From Pseudisothecium myosuroides (lineage: Eukaryota > Streptophyta > Bryopsida > Hypnales > Lembophyllaceae): a stretch of DNA of 64,000 nucleotides. This document shows, piece after piece, positions 12,501 through 24,882 of this stretch; the stretch's first letter is position 1; each line of letters opens with the position of its first letter. A model generated the notes under the pieces. The model did no database searches. It worked only from the letters and a program-made list of their open reading frames with translations, and was not told the DNA's origin. The stretch covers positions 10,728,501-10,792,500 of the forward strand of contig OX637288.1 of the NCBI GenBank assembly GCA_951799445.1, written 5' to 3'. The position numbers were made by a program, and so were the translations under genes.

Positions 12501-13374
12501 GCTGACTGCTTGTTGAAAAGTTAGATTTCTCGATTTTTTTTAAAAATAAATTTTTAACTCTTAAAACTTGGTTACTGCGCCACTGCCATTATAATTTCAG
12601 TTGCGTAGGAATTGGGGGGAATTGATTTTTTTAGCCCCCAAAAACCAAATTTCAAGGTACTTCGAAGGATTGTGGAGTAGCCCTCTAGAGGCCTAAAACT
12701 TTCTCTAATGGATGGCTGAAAGAAGTCTCCCCAAATTTCCTCCTAAATTTCATGGTAGTATACCTCCAAGAGCTTCCCTAGAAATACTCCCTTTAGATCC
12801 AAGAGGTCATTATTTACTTCGGCCATATAGAATTCCAACAAGGATTTTCATCCACTGAACAAATAATGGGCTACAACCCAAGTTTACTTGGGTGTAAATG
12901 CAAAAGCTTGGTACCATAGCTATCTTCCAATCAAAACAATTTATTTTTGGGGGCTCCAACCCAAAGTTTTTTATGTAAAGAGGCCCTTAGATTTGATAGT
13001 CCAATAGAAGATGAATCAGATCTTGACATTTCTTAAGATAAACATTGTTTACCAAATCGTACTCCTTGTAAGTCTCAATCTCAAATGCCTAAGGATTATG
13101 CCCCCTAAATCAGCACTCAATCTAAAATTTTAAAATGGTTCATAGGTCCCATAATTAAACAATTCAACCAATTGATCCGGTTAGTTTCATAGCAGCTAAA
13201 CCTCATGTAGTTCTATGGTACACTTATCTTTTAAGCCATTGCAATTAGTTTGTCCTATTGTAGGCAACATTGCTTTTGCTTATGATGTTGTTCTTGAAAG
13301 TGTTGATCCACCTTTCTCCCACTAGATCAATTGTATATTAAAACAATGTAAATTAATACGGATTCCAATGTTGT

Positions 13375-13957
13375 TTAACCCTTTAAGGACCGGTCGACCA
13401 CTTTTGGGTCGATTTCATGACTTTTTGTCTCCTACTATTCATAGAACATCTAATTTCAAAAAACTCAGAGAAGAACGCAATTAGAGTGTCTTCATACACT
13501 CCTAACAGAGCCAATTTCAAGAAAATGCATGCAAAACTGAGTGAGTTGTGCTTGTTAAAACTTGAAATGGCCTAACCTTTCATATTGGAGTTTTTAAAGA
13601 AAAATGCATATTTCATGTAAAAGACAACTATGTATATGTGCAAAGGAATTAGGCCAAAGGGTTTTTGTCAATTTTCAAACCATATACTCAAATTTATGCC
13701 CAATTGTAGCAAACCCTAATTAGAACTAGTGCCAAAAGATGTTTACAACACATCAATCTTCAAAGAGTAATGACAAGGATGTGAACCATTGGATCAATTT
13801 CATTTTTTGTTTGCTTCAAGGATCTAACCCATGGAACCAATTTATACATTCTGATCTAAAATTACATCGTTGAAGAAGGCATGAAACAACACTTTTCATA
13901 AATGTATGCAAAAACTACACCCGCCCCCCAAATTGACCACAGTCCTTAAAGGGTTAA
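13375..13957. mobile_element. TTAA-flanked TIR element, about 0.58 kb
   Basis: Left end TTAA then CCCTTTAAGGACCGGTC. Right end GACCACAGTCCTTAAAGGG then TTAA. The outer 12 bases of the TIR are perfect inverses and both TTAA sites are intact. No internal coding region, so non-autonomous. Confidence 0.7.
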
Positions 13958-15446
13958 TACAAATTGGGCATCACTAAAACTAACATGTTTATATGGTTTG
14001 AAAAAGTTTCATTTTAATGGAAGCACAATGTATTCTATAGTAATATAGATGTTGCTCTCAATGAGTACATTTGTTTCATATAACAAGGTTGACTGCTTTG
14101 CCATATGATACTTTTGTATATTTTACATTTACAATTATGTGTTGATGTGGTATTAAATACAGGATTAGTTTTTTTTGACACAAGTTTCTTGCCTCAAACA
14201 TGATGTGATTGCAATCCCAATTGAATTGTTGTTAGCGCGCATCAATAAGATGTGTTAAATGTACTACTATGATAGATGGTTCTATAATTGCTAACGGCAT
14301 ATTCACTTGTAAATCTCAATGAGCTTATTATTTGATGGATAGAAAGAAATCAAGTACTTTATACAAGGGGTAGGAGGCATGACAATCCACATGGAATATG
14401 TCAAAATAGAGATTTTTTCAAAAAAATTTGCATTATTCAATTTGTTTCTAAAAAATAAAAAATTCAAATATTTACAAATAGGATAATTCAAAATAATTCA
14501 AAATTCAAAATTAGCACTTGATTTATAGGTAAGGTAGGAAATTGAAGGTTGGTAAAAGTGAATGAAGGCAACGATTACGGCTTTATGATGCCTTCCTTTT
14601 CAACCCATCACTATATGTCAAGTAGCATTATGATCTTGCCCTCACCACCACTAAAACAAAGATTATGAAAAGGTGGGAGATTAATTATAGCCTTGAATGT
14701 TTTGAAGGTTTAGGATACCACATAATCCATGTAAAGAAGGGTATTCTGTTTATGGTTCAAATGTCATTTGCAAAAAAAAAATAACTCACCTCTTGTATGT
14801 ACACACTCAAGTGAATTGAATTTCCTACAAATCATGATTAAGTTGAAAAATTTAGCTTGAGAAGAAGAGAATGATCCTCAACTTGCTTTTGAAACCACTT
14901 CAAAGTTAGATTCATTATTTATGGTTTCAAAAATGTCATTCAAACTCAACTTGTGGTAGGATCTATAATTCATCCTACCATAGGCCTACCTAAAACTCAA
15001 CTCAATACAAGGTGTAGGGTATGTCAATGACAACTTTCATCATGAGATAAGTGATAAGTTCTGTCTACAATGAAAAACTCCAATAATAGAAGATCACAAT
15101 ACATGGAAGAAGCTAAAATCATTCCATTACCATGCAGATGAAACAAACCCATCATCAAATCAGCTTAGAGACAGACCATTGTACAAGTCTCACACTCCAT
15201 CTAAATACCAACAAAACAAATGACTCAGGGAACTGCATGACCTTAGAAGTGTGAGTTTCTGATGTCAAGACTATAAAGTTGGCAGTCAACAAATTCAATT
15301 GAAAAGCACAAAACATGTGTTGTGCTTGATGGAGGTTATCATCAATTTCATTAAATATGGGAATATGATTGTGACATATATCTACATTCAAAGCTCGAAA
15401 AACTATCACTCGATCAATGAATCTGTATAAACCGCTTTTCGTAATG
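13958..15446. other. AT-rich DNA without a recognisable gene
   Basis: Both strands carry only short frames of low-complexity composition. At its right edge the frame coming out of the PPR fragment runs on to 15,155 but has lost PPR similarity. Confidence 0.5.
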
Positions 15447-15737
15447 CTTTTCGAATATGTAAAGGCGTCTGGTTTGAGACCTTCCCGTTGCATTTGGAGA
15501 AACAGTTCATATGCTTCGTGCCCACAGCCATGTTGAGCAAGTCCTCCAATCATCACGCTCCAAGTAATCACGTCCCGCTCCTCCATCTTGTCAAAAGCCA
15601 GGCGCGCATCATCGATACTGCCACACTTTGCATAAATGTGCACCAGCGCGTTGCCCACACGCAAATCTGACTCAAACCCGGCTTCACGGGCATGCCTGTG
15701 AACCTCCTTCACCCACTCCAAAGCCCCTGCGCTTGCA
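15447..15737 (-). pseudogene. PPR protein fragment (PLS class)
   Basis: About 97 codons match the repeat pattern of plant PLS-class pentatricopeptide proteins, which bind organellar RNA. The frame reads ASAGALEWVKEVHRHAREAG, then GNALVHIYAKCGSIDDARLA and DVITWSVMIGGLAQHGCGHE, and ends at GLKPDAFTYS. That is roughly two and a half PPR motifs. There is no upstream repeat series, no E/DYW end and no in-frame ATG before the first repeat. Beyond 15,447 the frame continues as unrelated sequence to a stop at 15,155. Similarity begins at GCAAGCGCAGGGG, only about 10 bp past the stop codon of the kinase-like gene on the same strand. It is therefore probably a captured or duplicated gene piece, possibly in that gene's 3' UTR. 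The style of the repeats resembles moss PPR proteins. Confidence 0.75.
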
Positions 15738-15743
15738 TCCTAC

Positions 15744-17854
15744 CTACACAAGACCATCGCGGATCAAGCTCAGCTCTGTGTGGCAGTGCAAAGCAGATGG
15801 TCTGCAACTGGGATTCCGATCTGAGCAGCGATCCCGAAGCTTGATTAGCTGTGGTACCACCAAAATTCCAGAAGTTTTGATTAAATGTCCCAACCCCCAA
15901 ATATCAACACAACAGTCGTGTCCTCCTGTACATGTCTCTGCAGCATGATTTTCACGGCACAGACTCCTGTGCGCCTCTGATTGCGGCGAAGTACAGGCTT
16001 CATCGAAATCCAAAAGAAACCACGCCTCGCCATGGTACCCAATGTTTGACCACCGTATATCGCGATGCATGATAAACCTCTCGTGAAGCCAGACCAGAGC
16101 TTTGGCTACGCATAGCAAAGCCTTGACCAACTCTGGCTGTGACCTAGGTCCTTGAAGTTTACCACGAGGCTGGAACACTATTGAGTGCCGGCTCTCTGCT
16201 CCATCCTTAAGGGAAGAACTCACAACCTGCTCAGAATTTGGGCATTCTCTGATAAGTCTGTACACTTCCACCACACGGTCAAAAACTGACCGGGACCGAT
16301 ATAACTTCCTCACTGAGGTGCCATACAGCCTCACCTGCTTCCCACCTCTATCTAAAAGGAGCTTGAATTCTGCCATGACATCGATTTCCTCACACAAAGA
16401 GCTTAAGCGAGGTATTAATCTGGCCACATTAAGACAGGCCAAGACGATGGCCACACGATCCTTTAAAGTAGACAAATTGAATGTACACAATTTTCTCAAT
16501 TTCTTGGTTTCCCCCTCCACATATAAAGCAACCAAAGTCACCCTCGGCCCTCTAGTATAATAAGCGAAAATGTAAGGGACCCGATCATAAACCCAAGTAA
16601 GCTTATCAACTAGTTCCTTCCTTGGGTCTCCTGCAGTACTCTCCGCCTTTTCCTCCCCCCTCCACAATGCCCATTCCATCCCCACTTGCCCAATTACATC
16701 TGGGCGAAATGTGCCCGACGAAGGATCCCTAGAGGTGTTTCTGTCTCGAAAGATTTCTTCAATGCAGAACATTTGCAAGAAGTCATTGACAAGGTCGTCC
16801 CAAAATTGGTGGAAAGAATCCTCCGTTGAACCTGTTTGTGGAGGATCCAGGACCTTCGCCAGGGCAGAGTCCAACTTCTTGCATAAATATTCCGAATCTT
16901 CCGCCTTGAACAAATTCTTGACATCGAAGGCAGCCAAGCGTCCAAAATACTCCGATGATATGGGAAAGCCAGATGGAAGTGGATTAGTTTTCAAAAAGGA
17001 ATCCAACTCATCGATTCTGGGAAGAAGCGCAGCTCCAGTGCAATCTCCAGTGCAATCTACGACCATTTTTATCATTGGATCTGGCCTTGCTAAGTAACGT
17101 GGACCTGCGCAACCATAGCCCACGTGATGCACTCACTAAGAATATCACAAAAGGAACCCAAGAAGCACAACATATTTTTACGTGTTTGGAGGTGCTGCAA
17201 AACACGCCAGATTAGAATTGCAAGAAAAATAACCCAAATTATGTAATCAGAAGAAGAAGAGGAAGAAGAGCTTTAGATTAATTTAGATACATCAGTCACG
17301 GATTGATCAACCGTGACTGATTTCTTTAAGACCCACCAGTAAGGTTTTCTTCTAACTATCAAGGCACGAAGTGGAACACACGCGTGTAGTAACCGATTGC
17401 AACCCAACCGATCAGGTGTTGTATCACCAATCTTAACTCAGCCCACCGCAACGAAGGTGGCCACACTCAACCCGTCGTCATCGGCTTCCACCACCCGAAA
17501 CCTTACACCAGAAGAGACTGCTTCCCCTCCAATCTAAATTTAGCCAAAGGGAGGAGATATTACTTTCAACGGACTTCAACCCTAACATTCTAGGAAAACC
17601 CTAAAACGTCATAACCTCTGAATTAGACCGAACATACCTGCAGTGGCGCCGAATGTTTTGAGGAGTACGGCCACTTTACCATGTCGTCCAGGAAGAGTGC
17701 TGATCAAGAATTCATTAGTGGCTGCACTAAGATCATCTTCTGTTTCAAATCCCGCATCCACCAACTTCTGGAGGTCATCATCCCTGAATTTCGAACCTGG
17801 ACACCTCTCCTGCAAGAGTCGGCGGAGGGCTCCGCATTCGTCATCCCCCGCCAT
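15744..17854 (-). CDS. Two-exon Crinkler-like kinase-domain protein with SAM-like N-terminus
   Basis: Exon 1 is 17,638-17,854 (ATG, MAGDDECGALRRLL). Exon 2 is 15,744-17,104. The 533-bp intron has a GTATGT donor and a GCGCAG acceptor and preserves frame (…FGATA joins GPRYLAR). The predicted product is 525 aa. Exon 1 encodes a SAM-like helical module (DDLQKLVDAGFETEDDL, then PGRHGKVAVLLKTF). The C-terminal third has a kinase catalytic loop MHRDIRWSN (HRDxxxxN) and a DFD in place of DFG (LLDFDEA). No clear glycine loop or VAxK lysine is visible, so activity is uncertain. The arrangement resembles plant and oomycete Crinkler (CRN)-type proteins, whose kinase-like C-termini act in the nucleus in oomycetes; that role is not shown here. 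An in-frame ATG at 17,908 would add 18 residues. It is the only host-like gene in the window that appears intact. Confidence 0.7.
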
Positions 17855-19835
17855 CACGCAAAGAAGTTGCAAGCGAATGAAATAAGCTCCAGCAGAAAGG
17901 ACGGGCAAAGACGGGCTCGCTCACACAAGGGCGTGAAACTCACCACCTACCAATCCCTAGTCACCCAAACCCCAATCCCGTGTTTCCTTCGATCAAAGGA
18001 TCACTCCCACCCAGAGCCACCGATCCCGGGCTTGCGCAGAGCCAACAGACCTGCAAAATGGCATCCAAACCCCAACCCACTTCAACATCGCCACAGAACA
18101 CAACGGACAAACGAAGCGCAGTGGAAGCCAAAATCAACGGCGATCGACCTGTCCTTCTGGTTCATCTTCGGCCGACGGACCCCATCAGCACCGCAACTCC
18201 TTCTCTATCCAACCTCCCACCACAGTCTCTCCTCGACTAAAGAACATATTTAAAAAAAAAACTCGACAATAATCGACGACTCTCGACGAAACCGCCACAC
18301 ACCCACCCACTTCCAAACCCCCAAACCTTTACACACATTGCTCTTGCCCTCATCGTGCAGCAGAATACCACAATCGAACAAACCCTCAAGCTAACCTCCA
18401 AAAATATCAAGAAACATCAAAAGCCCCACACCACCTGAACTTCCCACCAAACCCCAACGCTGCTCCTTCACCCTCACCTAACACAATCTCATATACTTCA
18501 ATAAAACAACGCTCAATCCTAAACCCTTAACCATGCAACCAGCAAACATGCAAGAAAAAAAGTAATGGAAAGAAACTTACCGACGGAGCGACGGGGAGGG
18601 CGAAGGGGAGCAGGCAGCGTGAAGCGCACGTGACGAACCGAGCAGCGCACAAGGGCGAGAGAAAGAGCTCAAGGTACGCAAGAAATAACTCAACCCTTAA
18701 ACGTTCCCGCGGCCGTTTTTCGGCCGATGAATGACCTGCAGTGGCTAACGGGAAAAAGTCGTTTTTTCATCCATTTTTTTCCTTTTTTTTTCCTGAACTT
18801 CAAGTGGTGCCATCGTGCACAGCAAAAATTAGCGTCATTGAATGCATTTAAGGTAGAAACACCCAAAAGCATCCCTGTTTCCATTCTTGTATCCTAAACT
18901 GTCACTAAATATGTCCCTAGCCTTCCATTAATGTATTCTTCAAATGCTTAACTCTGATTCACTAACTATTGATTTTTGTACATTTCGGCCCAGGATCCAC
19001 CTAAGTGATACTAGTTTCAGAGATCTAGGGAGCCAATACTTTGAAAAATCATAAAAATTTCATACTACATCCAAAAAATCTATATTTTTTTAAAAATATT
19101 CATGATTTCACTTGCTAATACTACAAAAATATTATTTTTAGGAAAAGGTGCCTCCAACTATGCTGGATTGCTTAATATTAACAATTTTGGGTGTTTCTAC
19201 CATAAATTTTTAGAGATAGCTAGATACTAAAAAGATGGCGGAGGGCCCATGCTGCCCTTGTTGTAAATTCCATATTGGTGCAGTTAGCTCTTTTGCCCTA
19301 TGCTCTCTAGATCAAGCGTGGTCTTGGAAAAAACTTACCTTCAAGTTCTTTGCACCGTCTTTGGCATACACCAATCCCCACCTTTATCCTTGCACATCTT
19401 ATGAAAAAACTTCTCAACATTTGGACAAAATTATAACCAACTCAATTGAACAGTCCATTGCTCCTTCCATTGCCCTTGAGTAGTTTTCACATCTAAAGGA
19501 AGAAGGCTTTTGACCCTTGAATTGCCTATTTTGGGAGAAGGGCTCTCAAACCCTAACAACAAGATTTCAATGATTTCAATGACATCAACTTCCTTTAGTT
19601 TTACAAAATAATGATCCCTTAAGGACCTTTGCTGTTTGGCCATCTAGTGAGGAAGAAAGCGCTGCAACAACCAATGGAGTGGCAGCATTAAAGAACACCA
19701 ATAAAACAATTGGGACATAGGAGCGCCACGCTACCAAATGATTGGGACTCAAGAACGCCACACAACTCGTACCCTTAAACCCCCAAAACCCGCATAGGTG
19801 TTGAAGTGCAATAGCCAAAGTGCCAAACTTACAAA
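17855..19835. other. Intergenic DNA upstream of the kinase-like gene
   Basis: Probably the promoter and 5' flank of the minus-strand gene at its left. The part from 17,900 to 18,700 is richer in C and has overlapping open frames on the plus strand with no domain-like sequence. The rest is AT-rich. No convincing second gene is seen. Confidence 0.45.
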
Positions 19836-20545
19836 CACTATAAGAAAATGAATATTTTGTGACTGCAAAATATGACTGCGTTGAGTCATAAAATCAAAAA
19901 ATATGACTCCGCCAAAAATCACTGTAGATGACTTGTTGTATGACTGCGACCAGTCATTACCGACGAGTCATATTTTGTGCGAGTCATATTTTGCAGTCAT
20001 ATGGATTAGGGGTGTATTTAGCCATATTTAGATATATTTTGCCAACGTGGCGTATATGTTGACTATTCTTGGAGGCTTGACTTTCTCATGACCTGCTCGG
20101 GCAAAAATAAAAATCCTACGTGGAATATGACTCTAGTAAGTCATATTTTTGGCTGACGTGGAATATCACTGCAGTGAATCATATTTTTTGTTTTGTGGAA
20201 TATAACTGTAGTGAGTCATATTTTTTGCTTTCGTGGAATATGACTGCAGTGAGTTATATTTATTTGCTTATATAGAATATGACTTTTGTGAGTTATATTT
20301 TCTTATTAATGTGAGTAATGACTTTTGTGAATCATATTTTTAACTATTTTGGAAATGACTCTTGTCAGTCATATTTTTTGTTGATGTAGAAAATGACTCT
20401 CATGAGTCAAATTTTTTGTTGATGTGAAATATGACTCATGTGAGTCATATTTTTGGTTAATGTGGTAGTTATTTTTGGCATTATTGTAAGCATTATGTGA
20501 CTACAACTAGTCATATTTTGGCCAAGATATATTGTGAAATAGGAT
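19836..20545 (+). mobile_element. CACTA-like terminus with tandem palindromic ATGACT...AGTCAT units
   Basis: CACTATAAGAAAATGAATAT at 19,836 resembles the conserved end of CACTA (En/Spm) transposons (CACTACAAGAAAA). It is followed by about a dozen units of roughly 40-50 bp, each with an inverted pair such as AATATGACT-N6-AGTCATATT. Typical examples lie between 20,120 and 20,460. CACTA elements carry dense direct and inverted subterminal repeats that bind transposase, which fits. Similar units reappear at 22,140-22,220, perhaps the other subterminal region. No TnpA or TnpD coding sequence is present, and a right terminus ending in TAGTG was not found. Confidence 0.5.
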
Positions 20546-21109
20546 TCAAATGAGTGATATTCCAAATAAATGAGAGTTGCATTTTTTAGATTTATTTGTA
20601 CAGTTTGTAATTGAGGTGACTGAGGATTACAATAGTTTCTATCATAAAATATAGTTACATTTTCATACATTCTAAATGGACATAATGCATTGTAGTCATG
20701 CATCAACATGGATTAGCAACTAAATAAAATACTCTATCCAATTAAAAACAAATACATATTATTTTTGAGATTCATAAGAGACAATTATATTGAGAGAGAA
20801 AATATAAGAAAGAATGTGACTCTTTTTAATGACATTTATTAGTTGCTAACACAAAATATATTACAATGACACCTTATAAATGTATATTCTCACACACTTA
20901 TAGGATCTATATTTCCTACAAAATTGTAATGATATTACCTCTTTGGTGTTGCAAGTGGTCTCCAATAATTTCATTTTAGCTTCCAATACCTACATGTATA
21001 ATCAAAGAGGTTAATTTTCAGTGAATGAAAAATATAGCTCAACCTTCAAAGATTTAAAACAACACAAAATAGTAGCATAAGTTTAAAGTAAGAAAAAGTC
21101 TAAACCACT

Positions 21110-21995
21110 ATATCTTTAAAAATTGCAAATAAACAAGAAGAATAAATGACAATGGTAATAGAGAGAGCAAGAAGCAATAGGTGGCAAGTGCTAAAAGATA
21201 AGATGCAACAAGATGCAAGAAAAAACAAGAATGATGATGCAACAAGAAGCACAAATTAAGATGCAAGAAAAAACAAGAATTAAAATGCAACAAAATACAA
21301 TAAATAACAAGAAGAAGCAATTGAAGAATCAAGATGCAATTAAAAGCAACTAAAAGTTAAGATACAACAAGAAACAATAAGAAGCATAAGTTAAGATGTA
21401 ACAAGAAAAAACTAAAAGCAAGAATTATAGAAGCAATAAGAAACAAGAAACATGAGTTAAGATACAACAAAAAGAAACTCAAAGCAAAAACTATAGAAGC
21501 AACAAGAGGAAAAAAAGAAGCAAGAAGAAAAACTAAAAAGTAACAAGAAAAAACTAGAAGCAAGGAACAAGATCCAAAAGGCAATATAAAGCAAGAACTA
21601 ATAAGCACCTAGAAGTAAGAAGTAAGAACAAAAAACTTATTAACAAGAAACAATAATTATGAGACAATAAGAAACAAGAGCTAAAAAACAACAAAAAACA
21701 AAATCTAATAGACAACAAGAGAAGAGAAAAAAAGAGAAAGAGAAAAACAACAAGAACAAGAACAACAAAAACAAGAAGAATAACAAGAACAAAAACAAGA
21801 AGAACAACAAAAAGAACAACAAGAACAAGAGCAAAAACAAAAACAAGAAAAAGAACAGCAACAAGAACAACAATAAGAATAAGAACAAGAACAACAAGAA
21901 TAAGAACAAGAACAACAAGAATAAGAACAAGAACAACAAGAACAACAACAAGAACAACAACAAGGACAACAAAAACAAGAACAACAAAAACAAGT
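21110..21995. repeat. Purine- and A-rich simple repeat (AACAAG-type)
   Basis: The plus strand is almost free of T and is made of AAC, AAG and GAA units, becoming a regular AACAAG/AATAAG array from about 21,740 to 21,995. Long leucine-, phenylalanine- and cysteine-only frames on the minus strand are by-products of this composition. Confidence 0.8.
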
Positions 21996-22019
21996 AACCA
22001 AATGTTGCATTTTGAGGAG

Positions 22020-22220
22020 GCGGCTACAAAACCCTACATTGGTGGCGGCTAGGGTTTTAAAATTTTAAATTGGTGACGGCTAGGGTTTTAAAACCCTAAA
22101 GTGGTAGCGACTATGTAGAAATGGGGATTAGGGTCTTAAAATCTTAGTCATGTGACTTACTTTAGTCATACACATGACTTGCTTTAGTCATATGACTTGC
22201 CTTAGTCATGCAACTAATCA
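22020..22220. repeat. GGCGGCTAGGGTTTTAAA repeats, then ATGACTTGCTTTAGTCAT units
   Basis: Three copies of a unit built on GGCTAGGGTTTTAAAA lie at about 22,020-22,105. They are followed by three palindromic ATGACT-N-AGTCAT units at about 22,140-22,215, the same motif as in the 19.8-20.5 kb array. These may be the inner part of the opposite end of that CACTA-like element. Confidence 0.45.
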
Positions 22221-24880
22221 AATATGAATATACTAAAGAACTAAGCTATTTAACAACGAAATGTAATTCAAAGTAATGCATATTGATATTAAGATTCTAC
22301 AAAATGCATGAAGGAAAGTTGCAAGGCTTTAAACACCTACAGTTATGGCAGGAAAAAAACATCCAAATAGATGCTTTGTATTTGTTTAAGTATCTACATC
22401 CATGTATGAAAAATGTTAGAACAAAAGCATTTGATAGAGGCACTATTTAAAAACATCTTTGAAGCAAAAAAATTGTGCTTTTATAGTCTATATCTTTATA
22501 TTAACATCCAAACAAACGTCTTTTAATTGCAATACAAGTGCACACGTGCCCACAGTGAGCTTCAATCTTCATATAAATAATTTTATGACTTCTATAGGGT
22601 CTATAAAGACCTTCTATAAATGTAGCTTGTACAATGTTGCTCAGAATCTTTTTAAGAAAGAAAGAAACTTATAATATATAACATTGGTGAACATTTTAGT
22701 TATACCCTTGAAATAAGACATATCCAATTATGTTTTGTTGTTGATGGGCTTGAATCTTTAGTTAGATATTTAAATATTGTTCAATTGACACTCTAAGCAA
22801 AAAACAAATATTTTCTAATGATAACTATAAGTGGTTCACATCTTAACTAAAATTGAATTAAACTATAAAAAATAGAGGTTTTGGATGTTTTTGGATGGCC
22901 AATCTAGGCCAAATTTTTAGACTTCTAAATCCAAGTTGAGAAATTCAAATTTTTTTTAGCTTAAGTTGTAGAGTGTTTCATGCCTATTCTAAAATAATAA
23001 AAATCTTCATAACGGAATATTTTTAGCAAAAATTATAAATGGATGAATTTTTGTCTCTAATTCATCTTTCAAGATTTCATCCACATTTGCTTTTAGCCCA
23101 CAAATCTAAATTAATTTTTACTTTCAAGGTTGGATTTTAAATGTTACCCAAATTTTAAGGTTCCTTTCTAATTTGAATTGGATGAATTTTTGATATTTTA
23201 AATCCAAAACTAACACTCTTGACTATCTAATTTCATTGTATTCTATCTTCTTTAATTTTGATTTATTTTAAAATTGTGACATGTTATTGGAAACCTCTAG
23301 AAAGTAGAAATTACCTATGTGATATTGAATTCAAAGTTAAATTTTAATAAATTCTTAGAATTGTGACTTAAATCTCTAATTTCTAACAAAACTATGGTTT
23401 CTATGAGAAATGAAATGATAAAGTGTGAAATTTAAGGACATGCCTCGGAATTCGTTTCCACCACATCCCCATTCTTCAACACTTATATTGTAATTGTATC
23501 ATGAGGCTTGCAATGATTCATTTTTGTTGCAAGTTTATGTCATTGTATATACAACTTAAATGATCACTTTTACAACAAGTTGTATAAATTCTATCTATGA
23601 TCTTATTCTTTTCTTTCAACCTATTTCTTTCTACTTCCCCTTCTTAACTTTCTCCAAATTATTTTCTATATATTTTTTTTTCCTTATTTTTTGGAATATT
23701 TTAGAATTACAATCTTTGACTTCTATTACTACTAATTAATTTCTAATGATTTTAGAAATCAAACAATTGATTGTAATGATATAAGCCCATAAGTTCGTAC
23801 TAAGTGTATACTTAAGACTTTAAAATTCCATTTGGTCAACTATGTGTGTTATAAGCAACAATATTTTTTTATTAAAACATAGTCAAATTTCTATAAAAGG
23901 ATCTTCTAATTATATATAAAAGGACCATTCTAAAAGAATATTGAACTATTTAATAATTCTGTTGTCAATCATAGAAACTGTGGTCTTGGCGTTTGCTCTA
24001 CATGAATGACTGAGTTAGAGCAAACCACATCATGAATATGATGTTTTCGTTAACCAAGAAGGAAGTTCATGAAAAATTAAACAATGATATCGTAATATTA
24101 AAAGTTTGCTAGGTTGTCCACAAATTAGTTATTGAAGGTAATAGTGAGGGTATATAGGCTCGGTTCCTTTGAAATGACATGTACTATGTATTCATATGAG
24201 AATACAGAAGATAGGTTCATGATTGAAGGTGTAGTACAAGAAATATGCAAGCCCAAATTCCGTATTATTGAAAATATGACCTATGATGTTGGAAATGTTT
24301 TGAATATATAAGGCCTTATTCATTAAATTGAGACAAAGGGACAACTTTGAGACTTTGAAACATGATGGTGAAGCTCAAGTAATTAATAGTTGTTAAACTC
24401 AATGATAAGTAGAGTTTGAGGCTTAAAAATGACAGCGTTATGTTGACAAGTTGCCCCCAATCACATCAATAGAAGAATCATTCATTCACTCAATGTGCCA
24501 CAAAATATTCAAAAAATAGAAAAGTGAACACATTCACATTTAGTAAGCTTGATGTAGTCCAAAATTTGAATGCGCAAGGTGCGTGAATAGAGTCCTTGTT
24601 CACAATGTCACTCCAAGTGAACGAACTGTGAATACTTGAAGTCCTAAAATCTATGTTGAATAGAAGAGGCTTACTATACATAAAGCACTCTACCTTTCTT
24701 AAATTTTTTCCATCCTGTATTTTATTTACCATGCTATTAATAGAAAGAGACATTCAGGAGCCAGGGCTCCGAAAAATTGGTCATCTCTCCTAAGCATTTC
24801 TATTCCCTGTACAATTGCTTTTAACTGCTTCTATCGCTTTCTGTTTCTCATAAGCCTTGAAGATATCCTCTCGTCGAGAA
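22221..24880. other. AT-rich DNA, no gene seen
   Basis: No reading frame with recognisable features on either strand. Short frames are lysine-, phenylalanine- and isoleucine-rich, as expected from composition. Confidence 0.55.
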
Positions 24881-24882
24881 TG

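Noticed and set aside
17681..18253. 190-codon plus-strand frame opposite the first exon of the kinase-like gene
   Set aside because: It overlaps exon 1 antisense and has no domain-like sequence. The minus-strand reading is supported by splice sites and a SAM-like pattern.
21640..21993. Leucine/phenylalanine-only frames that look like membrane proteins
   Set aside because: They are translations of the AACAAG simple repeat.
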